A stretch of 64,000 nt of DNA from Bradyrhizobium erythrophlei (GTDB taxonomy: Bacteria; Pseudomonadota; Alphaproteobacteria; Rhizobiales; Xanthobacteraceae). The translations under genes were made by a program, and so were the position numbers. Positions 16,264 to 24,505 of the stretch are shown one piece after another. The stretch covers positions 930,001-994,000 of the forward strand of contig NZ_LT670817.1 in NCBI RefSeq assembly GCF_900129425.1, written 5' to 3'. Every line of letters begins with the position of its first letter. Within the stretch, counting starts at the first letter, position 1. The notes beneath the pieces were generated by a model. That model did no database searches, had not been told where the DNA came from, and saw only the letters and a program-made list of their open reading frames with translations.

Positions 16264-17703
16264 ATGATGGCGGCGTCTCAGGCTCAAGGCAGCGGCGCAT
16301 CGCTCGATGTCGCCGGCGCATCGCTCGTCGATGTCGCCGAATTCATCGATCAGCAGCCGGTCGGCCGATTTCAGATCGGGCTGCTGTTGACCTGTGCGGC
16401 GGTATTGTTTCTCGATGGCTTCGATACCCAGGCCATCGGCTATGTCGCGCCTGCGGTCGCCAGGGAATGGGGCCTGACCAAGGGCGCGCTGGGTCCGGTG
16501 TTCAGCGCCGGCCTGTTCGGGCTGATGATCGGCGCGTTGCTGTTCGGTCCGCTGGCCGATCGCATCGGGCGCAAGAAGATCATCGTTTTCTCGACGCTTG
16601 CATTTGGCATCGGTGCGATCGTCACCGCGTTCGTCCAGGACGTCAACACGCTGCTCGCGATCCGCTTTCTGACCGGGCTCGGCCTCGGCGGCGCGATGCC
16701 CAATGCGATTGCGATGACGTCCGAGTTCAGTCCCCGCCGCCGCCGCGCCACCATGGTCATGATCATGTTCTGCGGCTTCTCGGTCGGCGCGGCGCTCGGC
16801 GGCCTGATCGCGGCGGCATTGATCCCGCACTTCGGCTGGCGCTCGGTGTTTATCGTCGGCGGCGCAGCCCCGCTGCTGCTGGTCCCGATCCTGGCGCTGC
16901 GGCTGCCGGAATCGGTCCGGTTCCTCGCGATTACCGGCCGCGCGCATGCGCGCGTCGCTGACCTGCTGAGGTTGATCAATCCCAAGGCGGCGTTTGCGCC
17001 GGCGACGCGGTTCGTCGTGCATGAACCCGAACTGAGGGGGATTCCGGTGCTGCACCTGTTCAGGGCAGGCCGAACCCTGGTCACGCTGTTGCTGTGGGTG
17101 GTTTTCTTCATGAGCCTGCTCGATCTCTATTTCCTGTCGAACTGGCTGCCGACGTTGCTCAACGACCTCGGCGCCTCGGTATCCGAGGCGGCGGCGATCG
17201 GATCGATGTTGCAGGTGGGCGGTGTGGTCGGAACGTTTGCGCTTGGCAGCATCATCGACCGCTTCTCGTTTCGGGCGCTGGCGCTGGTGTATTTCATCGC
17301 TGTTTTCGCGGTCGGCGCGATCGGCCAGCTGGGGCACTCCGTCATTTTCGTCACCCTGGCCATTTTCGCCGCCGGGTTCTGCATTGTCGGCGGCCAGATC
17401 GCCGCCAACGGGCTGGCCGCGGCGTTCTACCCGACCTCGATCAGGGCCACGGGCATCGGCTGGGCGCTCGGGATCGGCCGGGTCGGCTCGATTGTCGGCC
17501 CTCTGGTGGGCGGCGTGCTGCTGGCCATGAAATGGAGCACCGCGTCCGTCTTCATGGCGGCCGCGGCCGCCGCGCTATGCGCCGCGCTGGCGGCGTTTTG
17601 CCTGGGCCGGCTCGCCGGCATGGGAGGAAGCGGCAAGGCTGCCGCCGATCAGCCCGCATCATTTGACGCGGCCTTGCGTCCATCGACGACGGCGGGAGCC
17701 TAG
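16264..17703 (+). CDS. MFS transporter, aromatic acid:H+ symporter (AAHS) family
   Basis: 479 residues with 12 predicted membrane helices. AAHS signatures are present: DGFDTQ in the first helix (the Asp pair is needed for aromatic acid transport in PcaK-type porters), ADRIGRKK between helices 2 and 3, and RFLTGLGLGGAMPN in helix 4. It imports an aromatic carboxylate with protons across the inner membrane. ATG 16264 follows AGGGGAGGGATA; a second ATG is adjacent. The upstream FAD monooxygenase is the likely catabolic partner. A low-complexity Ala-rich C-terminus ends the protein. Confidence 0.9.
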   Translation: MMAASQAQGSGASLDVAGASLVDVAEFIDQQPVGRFQIGLLLTCAAVLFLDGFDTQAIGYVAPAVAREWGLTKGALGPVFSAGLFGLMIGALLFGPLADRIGRKKIIVFSTLAFGIGAIVTAFVQDVNTLLAIRFLTGLGLGGAMPNAIAMTSEFSPRRRRATMVMIMFCGFSVGAALGGLIAAALIPHFGWRSVFIVGGAAPLLLVPILALRLPESVRFLAITGRAHARVADLLRLINPKAAFAPATRFVVHEPELRGIPVLHLFRAGRTLVTLLLWVVFFMSLLDLYFLSNWLPTLLNDLGASVSEAAAIGSMLQVGGVVGTFALGSIIDRFSFRALALVYFIAVFAVGAIGQLGHSVIFVTLAIFAAGFCIVGGQIAANGLAAAFYPTSIRATGIGWALGIGRVGSIVGPLVGGVLLAMKWSTASVFMAAAAAALCAALAAFCLGRLAGMGGSGKAAADQPASFDAALRPSTTAGA

Positions 17704-17764
17704 GCTAGGCTGCCACGGCTGGCAGCGCCGAGCGGGCAAGTCGACGTTCACGGGAGAGCAGGCG

Positions 17765-17929
17765 ATGAACGAGGCGGACGAAGACAACAAGACGCGGAAT
17801 CGCGAGATCGCCCAGAATGAAGCCGAACGTCAAACCATCGGCGACATCCGCGTCAGCGTGTGGGCGATCGCGGTTGCCGTGATTATCGGGCTTGCCGCCG
17901 TCGGCTGGGTGCTGATCCACAACAATTAG
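17765..17929 (+). CDS. Small single-pass membrane protein
   Basis: 54 residues. A charged N-terminal half (MNEADEDNKTRNREIAQNEA) is followed by one transmembrane helix (about 30-50, VWAIAVAVIIGLAAVGWVLI) and a HNN end. ATG 17765 has GGGAG at good spacing. It lies 61 bases after the MFS gene on the same strand and may be cotranscribed. The function is unknown. Confidence 0.65.
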   Translation: MNEADEDNKTRNREIAQNEAERQTIGDIRVSVWAIAVAVIIGLAAVGWVLIHNN

Positions 17930-17957
17930 AGTAGTGGTGGGGTCCAACCCGAAATCG

Positions 17958-18602
17958 TTACGCGTAGTGCGTAAGACGCTTGCCGGGCAATAGGTCGTAG
18001 GCCGAGCGCCAGCCGGACAGGCTGGCGACGCGCAGCAGCCAGGCGTTGATGGCCGGGTGGCTCGCCGCAAAATCATATCCGGTTTCGTCGCTGGGATACG
18101 ACAGATAAGCGATCATTGAAAAATCAGCCACGGTCGGCCGGTCTCCGATAGCGAACGGGAATCGCCGCAGGTGTTGCTCCAGGATTCCCAGGAAGTCGTC
18201 AAGCCGCCTGCGGAAGTGAGCCTGCACATGCGGGTCTGGAGAGGGCGTAAAGGTCCGATAATAGCGATAGGCCGCCATGTAGCCGGTTAGCTTGTGATTG
18301 TCCCAGAACAGCCAGCGCATCACTTCGAATTTCTCACGGGAGTCCTCGCCACCGAATCGGCCGTACTGCTCGGCCAGTTTCAGCAGGATGGGCGCGGTCT
18401 GCGTGAGACGCACACCATCCTCTTCCAGCACCGGAATCTCGCCCATCTCGTTGACGGTGCGCCGCCACTCCGGCGTTCGCGTTTCGCCGCCGCTGAAGTC
18501 GGTCCAGACCGGCTCGAAGGTCTGCCCGCAGAGAGTAAGCATCAATGCGAGCTTGTAACTGTTTCCTGATTCCGGGAAGTAGTGCAGTCGGTAGGTCGGC
18601 AT
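17958..18602 (-). CDS. Glutathione S-transferase family protein
   Basis: 214 residues. The N-terminal thioredoxin-like domain (RLHYFPESGNSYKLALML, with a Ser in the usual catalytic position; cis-Pro in GEIPVLEEDG; the glutathione-binding LTQTAPIL) is followed by an all-helical C-terminal domain with the N-capping PTVADFSMIAYL motif. It is probably cytosolic, conjugating or reducing with glutathione. ATG 18602 gives standard family length; the open frame extends far upstream through the CoA transferase gene in another phase and was not followed. It lies 44 bases after that CoA transferase, so the two probably share a transcript. Confidence 0.9.
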   Translation of the reverse strand: MPTYRLHYFPESGNSYKLALMLTLCGQTFEPVWTDFSGGETRTPEWRRTVNEMGEIPVLEEDGVRLTQTAPILLKLAEQYGRFGGEDSREKFEVMRWLFWDNHKLTGYMAAYRYYRTFTPSPDPHVQAHFRRRLDDFLGILEQHLRRFPFAIGDRPTVADFSMIAYLSYPSDETGYDFAASHPAINAWLLRVASLSGWRSAYDLLPGKRLTHYA

Positions 18603-18646
18603 CGCCGGTTTCCTTGTCGTCGAATATCCCACATGGGCTGGAGAAG

Positions 18647-19852
18647 TTACGCCACCGCACCCGACGCCCGCAATTTCTGGATTGCCGAGTCGTCGTAGCC
18701 GGCCTCGCGCAAAATCTCGTCGCTGTGTTCGCCGATCCCTGGCGGATGCCGCGGTTTCACCTTGTTGCTGCCGTCGACCCAGATCGGGCTGTTGATGGTC
18801 AGCATGGTATCGCCCTCGAACGGCACCAGCACCTCGTTCTCGAGCATCTGCTTGTCGTTCGGGATGTCGTCGAGGATGCCGACCACGCCGAACACCAGGC
18901 CATTGCCGTCGAGTATCCTGCGCCACTCGGCGAGTTCTTTGGTGGCAAAAACCTCGTCGAACAGCTTGATTAGTTCCAGCGATCGCGCATGGCGGCTGGG
19001 CTTGGTGGCGAACCTGGGATCGGTGATCAAATCCTCCCGCCCTATGCAGCAGGCCAGCGCCGGCCACTGGCGTTCCTCGTTGAGCAGCGAAAGAATGATC
19101 CAGCGGCCATCCTTGCATTTGTAGTGGTTGGTCACCGCGTTCAGCGCGCGCTCGCGCGGCCTCCGCTCGCCGAATTTCGCACCGCATAATTTGGCCTGGG
19201 CAAGCACCGAAGCGGCCCAGATGCCGTTGGCCATCAGGTTCGAGCTGACATGCGAGCCCTTGCCGGTGCGTTCGCGCTTGTAGAGCGCGGTGACGATCGC
19301 GCCGTACAACGCCATTGCGCAGGGATGGTCGCCCATCCCGGCGACCGAGCGCGCCGGCGTGGTGTCGGTATCCGCGCGCACCAGATCCATCAGACCCGAG
19401 CGTGCCCAATAGGCATTGGTGTCGAAACCAGGCTTGTTGGCTTCCTCGCCTTTTTCGCCGTAGCCGGTGAAGGACGCATAGATCAGCCGCTCATTGAGCG
19501 GCGCGAGTTCGGCATAGGTCATCCCGAGCCTCCCGCGCACGGCGGGCGGAAAATTCGTGATGAATACGTCGGCCTCGGCGACGAGCCGATACAACACGGA
19601 TTGGCCTTCCGGGCTGGAGAGGTCGAGCGCAAGGCTCTTCTTGTTGCGGGCGTCCAGCAGCCACGCGAAATTGTGCTGGCTGACCGGATAGCCCGGCAAA
19701 TTCGGCAGGCTCCGGTAGGGATCGCCTGACCCCGGCGGTTCGATCTTGATCACCTTGGCGCCGAAATCCGACAGCACGGTTGCGGCCGCCGGCGCTGCGA
19801 TGAAGCTCGCGCAGTCCAGAACCTTGAGGCCTTCGAAGATGCCGTCTTCCAT
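18647..19852 (-). CDS. CaiB/BaiF (class III) CoA transferase
   Basis: 401 residues of the family III CoA transferase fold. Seen: GLKVLDCASFIAAPAAATVLSDFGAKVIKIE at the N-terminus, the PGFDTNAYWARSG segment with the catalytic Asp, and HPPGIGEHSDEIL at the C-terminus. The enzyme moves CoA between carboxylic acids through an aspartyl-CoA intermediate. ATG 19852 with AGGAG nine bases upstream was preferred to an in-frame ATG at 19963. It is the first gene of a two-gene unit with the GST. Substrates are unknown. Confidence 0.9.
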   Translation of the reverse strand: MEDGIFEGLKVLDCASFIAAPAAATVLSDFGAKVIKIEPPGSGDPYRSLPNLPGYPVSQHNFAWLLDARNKKSLALDLSSPEGQSVLYRLVAEADVFITNFPPAVRGRLGMTYAELAPLNERLIYASFTGYGEKGEEANKPGFDTNAYWARSGLMDLVRADTDTTPARSVAGMGDHPCAMALYGAIVTALYKRERTGKGSHVSSNLMANGIWAASVLAQAKLCGAKFGERRPRERALNAVTNHYKCKDGRWIILSLLNEERQWPALACCIGREDLITDPRFATKPSRHARSLELIKLFDEVFATKELAEWRRILDGNGLVFGVVGILDDIPNDKQMLENEVLVPFEGDTMLTINSPIWVDGSNKVKPRHPPGIGEHSDEILREAGYDDSAIQKLRASGAVA

Positions 19853-19976
19853 GGTGAAGTCGCTCCTGTGGTTCTTGTTGGTCTTATTCCGCGGTGTGGA
19901 ATCGCAATTCACGCGATCGGTAGATTCCTGGCGCATTTGACCGATGTTGGCGATGCGATGCAACGACCGTTTTCAG

Positions 19977-20060
19977 CGTCATTGCGAGCGCAAGCAAAGC
20001 AATCCGGAAAGCGGCAAGGAAGGACTGGATTGCTTCGTCGCTAACGCTCTCGCAATGACG
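19977..20060. repeat. Palindromic repeat, family C copy 1
   Basis: CGTCATTGCGAGCGCAAGC and AAGCAATCC at one end, with GGATTGCTTCGTCGC and CTCGCAATGACG at the other. It ends ten bases from the putA stop. Other copies are at 43377 (half) and 43665. Confidence 0.85.
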
Positions 20061-20070
20061 GAGATTGTGT

Positions 20071-23000
20071 TTATTCCATAACCGACATCAGCGCGGCGTT
20101 GCCGCCGGCGGCGGCTGTGTTGACGGTCACGGTCTGTTCGGTCGCAAAGCGCGTCAGGTAATGCGGGCCGCCGGCCTTGGGACCGGTGCCCGACAATCCC
20201 TGGCCGCCGAACGGCTGCACGCCGACCACCGCACCGATCATGTTGCGGTTGACATAGACGTTGCCGACGGAAAGGCGGTCGATCACGGCCTCGATGGTAT
20301 CGTCGATGCGCGAGTGAATGCCGAGCGTCAGCCCGTAGCCGGAGCGTTCGATCGATCGCAGCACGCGATCGAGTTCGGTCGCGCGGTAGCGCACGACATG
20401 CAGAACCGGTCCGAACACTTCCTCGGTCAGCCGGTCGGCATCCGGCAACTCGAAAATGTGCGGCGCGACGTAATTGCCGGCGGGCGCAATCCCGGCGAAA
20501 TGCACGCGAACCTCTTGTTTCATTCGCGCGATATGGCTCTCGAGCCGCTGCTTGGCATCGATGTCAATGACCGGTCCGATCTGGGTGGCCGGGTCGCGCG
20601 GGTCGCCAATACTGAGTTCGCGTGCGGCGCCCGATATCATCTCGATCATGCGATCGGCGACGTCGTCCTGAACGAACAGCAGACGCAGCGCCGAACAGCG
20701 CTGGCCGGCCGAGCGGAAGGCCGATGTCACGACATCGTCGGCAACCTGCTCGGGAAGCGCGGTTGCGTCCACGATCATCGCGTTGATGCCGCCGGTCTCT
20801 GCAATCAGTGGCACGATCGGGCCGTCTTTGGCGGCCAGCGTGCGGTTGATCGCGCGCGCGACCTCGGTCGAACCGGTGAAGACCACGCCGGCGATGCCGG
20901 CTTGCGCGACCAGCGCCGCGCCGATATGGCCCTCGCCGGGTAACAGCTGCAGCGCTGATGCCGGCACGCCGGCCTCATGCAGCAGGCGGATCGCTTCGGC
21001 TGCGATCAGCGGCGTCTGTTCGGCGGGTTTGGCCACCACCGCATTGCCGGCCATCAGCGCCGCCGTCACCTGGCCCAGGAAGATAGCCAGCGGAAAATTC
21101 CACGGCGATATCGCGATGAACACGCCGCGACCGCGCAGCTTAAGCACATTGCTTTCGCCGGTCGGGCCCGGCATCGTTTCGCCATCGCCGAAAAGTTTGC
21201 GTCCTTCCGCGGCATAGTAGCGGCAGAAATCGACGGCCTCGCGGACTTCCGAAAGCGCGTCGTCAAGGGTCTTGCCGCCCTCGCTTTGCAAGAGCGCGAT
21301 GAAATGTGCGCGGCGCTGCTCCAGCAGGTGTGCGGCCCTCTCCAGGATTTCCGCGCGCTTCCCGGCCGGCGTCCGGCTCCAGGCTTTGAACCCCTCGCGC
21401 GCGGTAGCAACCGCCTCACTGGCGTATTCCGGCGTCCCGTCGATGACGCTCCCGACGGATGTTGCCAGATCGATCGGGCTGACCAGTTCGCGCGCCGCGC
21501 CGGTGCGTGTCTGGCCGTCGATCAGCGGCGCCGCGGCGACCACCGCGTTGTCCGCCGTGACCGCCGAAAGCAGCTCCGACAATGCCGCGCGCTCGCCGAA
21601 TTCGATGCCGTGCGAATTTGGCCGCTGCGGCCGGTAGAGATCGCGCGGCAGCGGGATGTTCGGATGCCGCGCGTTGTCGGCGCTACCGATCAGTTCAGCC
21701 GGCCGCCGCAACAGGGTTGCCACCGGCACGGTGTCGTCGGCGGCGACCGCCACGAACGACGAATTGGCGCCGTTCTCCAAAAGGCGCCGCACCAGATAGG
21801 CCAGGAGATCGCGATGGCTGCCGACCGGCGCATAGGTCCGATAGGCCAGTTCGGGGCGATCTTCGCCCAGTCGCGCATACAGTGCCTCGCCCATGCCGTG
21901 CAGGCGCTGGAACTCGAATCCGCCGCCGTCGCCGGCCAGTTCGAGAACGGTCGCAACCGTCAGCGCGTTGTGGGTTGCGAATTGCGGAAAAATGCGGGGC
22001 CGCAGCGCCAGCAGTTTTTGCGCACAGGCGATGTAGTTCAAGTCGGTCATGGCCTTGCGGGTGAACACCGGGTAGTCCGGAAGGCCGCGTTCCTGCGCGC
22101 GCTTGATCTCGGTATCCCAATAGGCGCCCTTGACAAGGCGCAGCATTATTCGCCGGTTCAGCGCCCTGGCGAGGCCGTCGCTGTAGTCGATCACCGCGCC
22201 GGCGCGCTTCTGGTACGCCTGGATCGCGAGTCCAAAACCGTCCCAGCCTGCGAGCGACGCGTCGCTGAGCGCAGCCGCGATCACTTCCAACGACAATTCG
22301 AGCCGATCCGCTTCCTCGGCATCGACCGTGAAGTTCAGATCATGGGCCTTGGCCTGCCGTGCCAGATCGATCAGTCGCGGAACCAGTTCCGTCATCACCC
22401 GCCGATGGCTTAGCGGTTCGAAACGCGGGTGCAGCGCGGAGAGCTTGACCGAGATGCCGGGCCGGTCGGGCAGCGGCCGGCCACCGGCGGTGTGGCCGAT
22501 GGCTTCGATCGCACTGGCGTAAAAATTGAAATAGCGCTCGGCGTCGGCGGCGGTGCGCGCGCCTTCGCCGAGCATGTCGAAGGAATAGCGCGGGCTTCCA
22601 ACGGAACGCGGCGCTGCCCGCGCCAGGGCTGATTCGATGGTCTCGCCCAGCACAAAATGGCTGCCCATCAGCCGCATCGCCTGCCGCGTGGCGGCGCGTA
22701 TAGCGGGCACCCCCAGCCGTTTTGCGAGCCGCCCGATGGTCCCTTCCGGAGTTTCACCCGGTTGAATCACGCGTGCCGACATGCCGAGCGCCCAGGCCGA
22801 CGCATTGACCAGGAAAGCGCTGGATTTGGTCTCGTGGTGCACGAAGTCGCCCTGGCCGAGCTTGTCCTCGATGAATTGATCGGCGGTGCGGGCGTCCGGC
22901 ACGCGCAGCAGGGCTTCCGCGAGCACCATCAGCGCCAGGCCTTCCTTGGTCGAGAGTGCGAATTCGCGCAGCATGTCTTCGACGCCACCGAGCTGGTCGT

Positions 23001-23163
23001 CGTTGGCGCGAATGGCGTCGATCAGGCGCGTTGCCGTGCAGTCGATTCGCTGTTCCTGCGCCGCGCTCAATCGGGCCGTTTCGAGAAGCCGGGCCGCGAG
23101 GATACGATCGTCCGGCGCGTAGGGCGCATCGAATGGCGGAAAGGCAGATGGATCGGGTTTCAT
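20071..23163 (-). CDS. putA: Bifunctional proline dehydrogenase / L-glutamate-gamma-semialdehyde dehydrogenase
   Basis: 1030 residues. The N-terminal proline dehydrogenase barrel binds FAD and oxidises proline to P5C (features: SVKLSALHPRFEP, RLVKGAYWD, FATHNALT). The C-terminal aldehyde dehydrogenase half oxidises glutamate semialdehyde with NAD+, with the nucleophile in GQRCSALR (C823) and the general base in IAETGG. There is no N-terminal ribbon-helix-helix DNA-binding domain: the protein begins directly with the helical arm of the barrel. This matches the minimal type A PutA known from Bradyrhizobium, with substrate channelling between sites. Proline enters through transporters not seen here. 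The ATG at 23163 has an AGAAGAG ten bases upstream. No proline regulator gene is adjacent. Confidence 0.97.
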   Translation of the reverse strand: MKPDPSAFPPFDAPYAPDDRILAARLLETARLSAAQEQRIDCTATRLIDAIRANDDQLGGVEDMLREFALSTKEGLALMVLAEALLRVPDARTADQFIEDKLGQGDFVHHETKSSAFLVNASAWALGMSARVIQPGETPEGTIGRLAKRLGVPAIRAATRQAMRLMGSHFVLGETIESALARAAPRSVGSPRYSFDMLGEGARTAADAERYFNFYASAIEAIGHTAGGRPLPDRPGISVKLSALHPRFEPLSHRRVMTELVPRLIDLARQAKAHDLNFTVDAEEADRLELSLEVIAAALSDASLAGWDGFGLAIQAYQKRAGAVIDYSDGLARALNRRIMLRLVKGAYWDTEIKRAQERGLPDYPVFTRKAMTDLNYIACAQKLLALRPRIFPQFATHNALTVATVLELAGDGGGFEFQRLHGMGEALYARLGEDRPELAYRTYAPVGSHRDLLAYLVRRLLENGANSSFVAVAADDTVPVATLLRRPAELIGSADNARHPNIPLPRDLYRPQRPNSHGIEFGERAALSELLSAVTADNAVVAAAPLIDGQTRTGAARELVSPIDLATSVGSVIDGTPEYASEAVATAREGFKAWSRTPAGKRAEILERAAHLLEQRRAHFIALLQSEGGKTLDDALSEVREAVDFCRYYAAEGRKLFGDGETMPGPTGESNVLKLRGRGVFIAISPWNFPLAIFLGQVTAALMAGNAVVAKPAEQTPLIAAEAIRLLHEAGVPASALQLLPGEGHIGAALVAQAGIAGVVFTGSTEVARAINRTLAAKDGPIVPLIAETGGINAMIVDATALPEQVADDVVTSAFRSAGQRCSALRLLFVQDDVADRMIEMISGAARELSIGDPRDPATQIGPVIDIDAKQRLESHIARMKQEVRVHFAGIAPAGNYVAPHIFELPDADRLTEEVFGPVLHVVRYRATELDRVLRSIERSGYGLTLGIHSRIDDTIEAVIDRLSVGNVYVNRNMIGAVVGVQPFGGQGLSGTGPKAGGPHYLTRFATEQTVTVNTAAAGGNAALMSVME

Positions 23164-23260
23164 GGCGCGTCTCTTCTGCCTCCATCATGCCGCCGGTCTT
23201 GGCAGGGCGAAAGCGCTGCGATAGTTTTGGCGCGACTATTTGGCTGGAAGCGTGGTGGGG

Positions 23261-23926
23261 ATGGGGTTGACCGAGCGGCGGGAACGATTTGGCGGAGGCG
23301 GCCGAACTCCGGCGGTTTTTGCTCTGGCCCTTGCGGGGTTGGCCTTGACGGCTATGGCGTTGCCGGCGCGTGCCGTCGAATTGAGCGCGCCGCAGGCCGC
23401 GCTGTACACCACGGTGTCGATCTTTCCGCCTTCGGCGCAGCGCATGACGGTTTGTTACGGCTTCGTCTGCAGACGCCGCGAGATCCTCGATTTCAGCGCC
23501 GGCGACCGTAGCGCGCTGACCCAGATCCTCGCGGCGGGCCGGGCCTCGGCCGCCGCCGAACGGGCTGCGGTGCAGAAGGCCGTGATCTGGTTCGATCGCC
23601 GCATGGGACCGGTGATCGGCACCAACAAACGCGTCGCAAAAGCGGATTTCCGCTACTTCGACGACAAGCACAATTTCGACTGCTGGGACACCACCCGCAA
23701 TACCACAAGCCTGTTGCTGGTGCTGCAGGAGTGGGGCCTGTTAAAATATCATGTGGTGGGCGACCCGCATTATCGCGGCAATGCGTTGGTGCTGCAGACG
23801 CCGCACAATACCGCGGTGCTGGTCGAGCGCGCCACCAAGGTCGAATGGGTCGTGGATATGTGGCCGCGCAGCTATCTGCAGCCGCCCGATGTCATGACGG
23901 TGGAAAAATGGGTCACGGAGGACTGA
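23261..23926 (+). CDS. Exported transglutaminase-like protein, unknown function
   Basis: 221 residues with a signal-like hydrophobic N-terminus (about 20-42) cut near ARA. The second half carries a Cys-His-Asp series in the order of transglutaminase-like cysteine proteases: NFDCWDTTRNT, PHNTAVLVE and WVVDMW. The central NTTSLLLVLQEWGLLKYHVV segment fits the helix after the catalytic Cys. A periplasmic protease or acyl-transfer enzyme is therefore inferred from motif order only. The start is uncertain: ATG 23261 was used, with in-frame TTG 23240 and GTG 23252 as options. It is divergent from putA. Confidence 0.65.
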   Translation: MGLTERRERFGGGGRTPAVFALALAGLALTAMALPARAVELSAPQAALYTTVSIFPPSAQRMTVCYGFVCRRREILDFSAGDRSALTQILAAGRASAAAERAAVQKAVIWFDRRMGPVIGTNKRVAKADFRYFDDKHNFDCWDTTRNTTSLLLVLQEWGLLKYHVVGDPHYRGNALVLQTPHNTAVLVERATKVEWVVDMWPRSYLQPPDVMTVEKWVTED

Positions 23927-24029
23927 GCGTCGCGGTCGAACCAGCGCTTTCTGCGCCAGTTCGAAAGCGCGCAAAAGCGGTGCCCGCTCCTGCGAGGATG
24001 AAATCTTTTTTTATATTCTTTTGAAGCCC

Positions 24030-24054
24030 CACTCCCGGATTGCGTCCGAGAGTG
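24030..24054. terminator. Hairpin between convergent genes
   Basis: CACTCCCGGA-TTGCG-TCCGAGAGTG forms a ten-pair stem with one wobble. It lies between the 3' ends of the transglutaminase-like gene and cspA. A T-rich stretch is on its plus-strand 5' side, so the orientation as a terminator for either gene is not clear. Confidence 0.35.
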
Positions 24055-24079
24055 CGCTGTTACTGACCGCGCGCTCGCG

Positions 24080-24280
24080 TCAAACCTTGAGGTTCTCGGC
24101 CGAGGTCTTGCCGCGATTGGCAACTTCCTCGTATTCGACCGTCTGTCCTTCGTTGAGTGTCGAAAGGCCAGCCTTCTCGACTGCCGAAATATGAACGAAA
24201 ACGTCCTTGCCGCCACTGGAGGGCTGGATAAATCCAAAACCCTTGGTCGCGTTGAACCACTTTACAGTACCTTTAGCCAT
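24080..24280 (-). CDS. cspA: Cold shock protein, CspA family
   Basis: 66 residues forming one cold-shock (OB-fold) domain: GTVKWFN, RNP1 KGFGFI, RNP2 DVFVHIS, and the closing KTSAENLKV. It binds single-stranded RNA and DNA as an RNA chaperone in the cytosol. The ATG at 24280 follows GGAG; a GTG one codon upstream is in frame. About 225 bases without a gene lie upstream, consistent with the long untranslated leader typical of csp genes, though no leader structure was worked out. Confidence 0.95.
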   Translation of the reverse strand: MAKGTVKWFNATKGFGFIQPSSGGKDVFVHISAVEKAGLSTLNEGQTVEYEEVANRGKTSAENLKV

Positions 24281-24505
24281 CACGTCGTCTCCGCGGGATC
24301 AAAAAAATAATAACGAACTGCTGGTCCCCGCAAACCGGCCATGCCCGGAGGGGCAGGATACGCGGTATGGGGCAAGCTTGATAGCTTAAACGACAGCCCG
24401 ATTCCGGCAGAAAATCGTCATTTTGCGGCGCATTTGCGGTTTTTGCCTCCCTTATCGATCATTTGAGGGGCCAAAGACCGGGCAGCGCGCCGGTTCCGGT
24501 CCTGT

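Noticed and set aside
20977..22413. 478-codon plus-strand frame opposite putA
   Set aside because: It is antisense to the conserved PutA sequence and has no ribosome site or domain.
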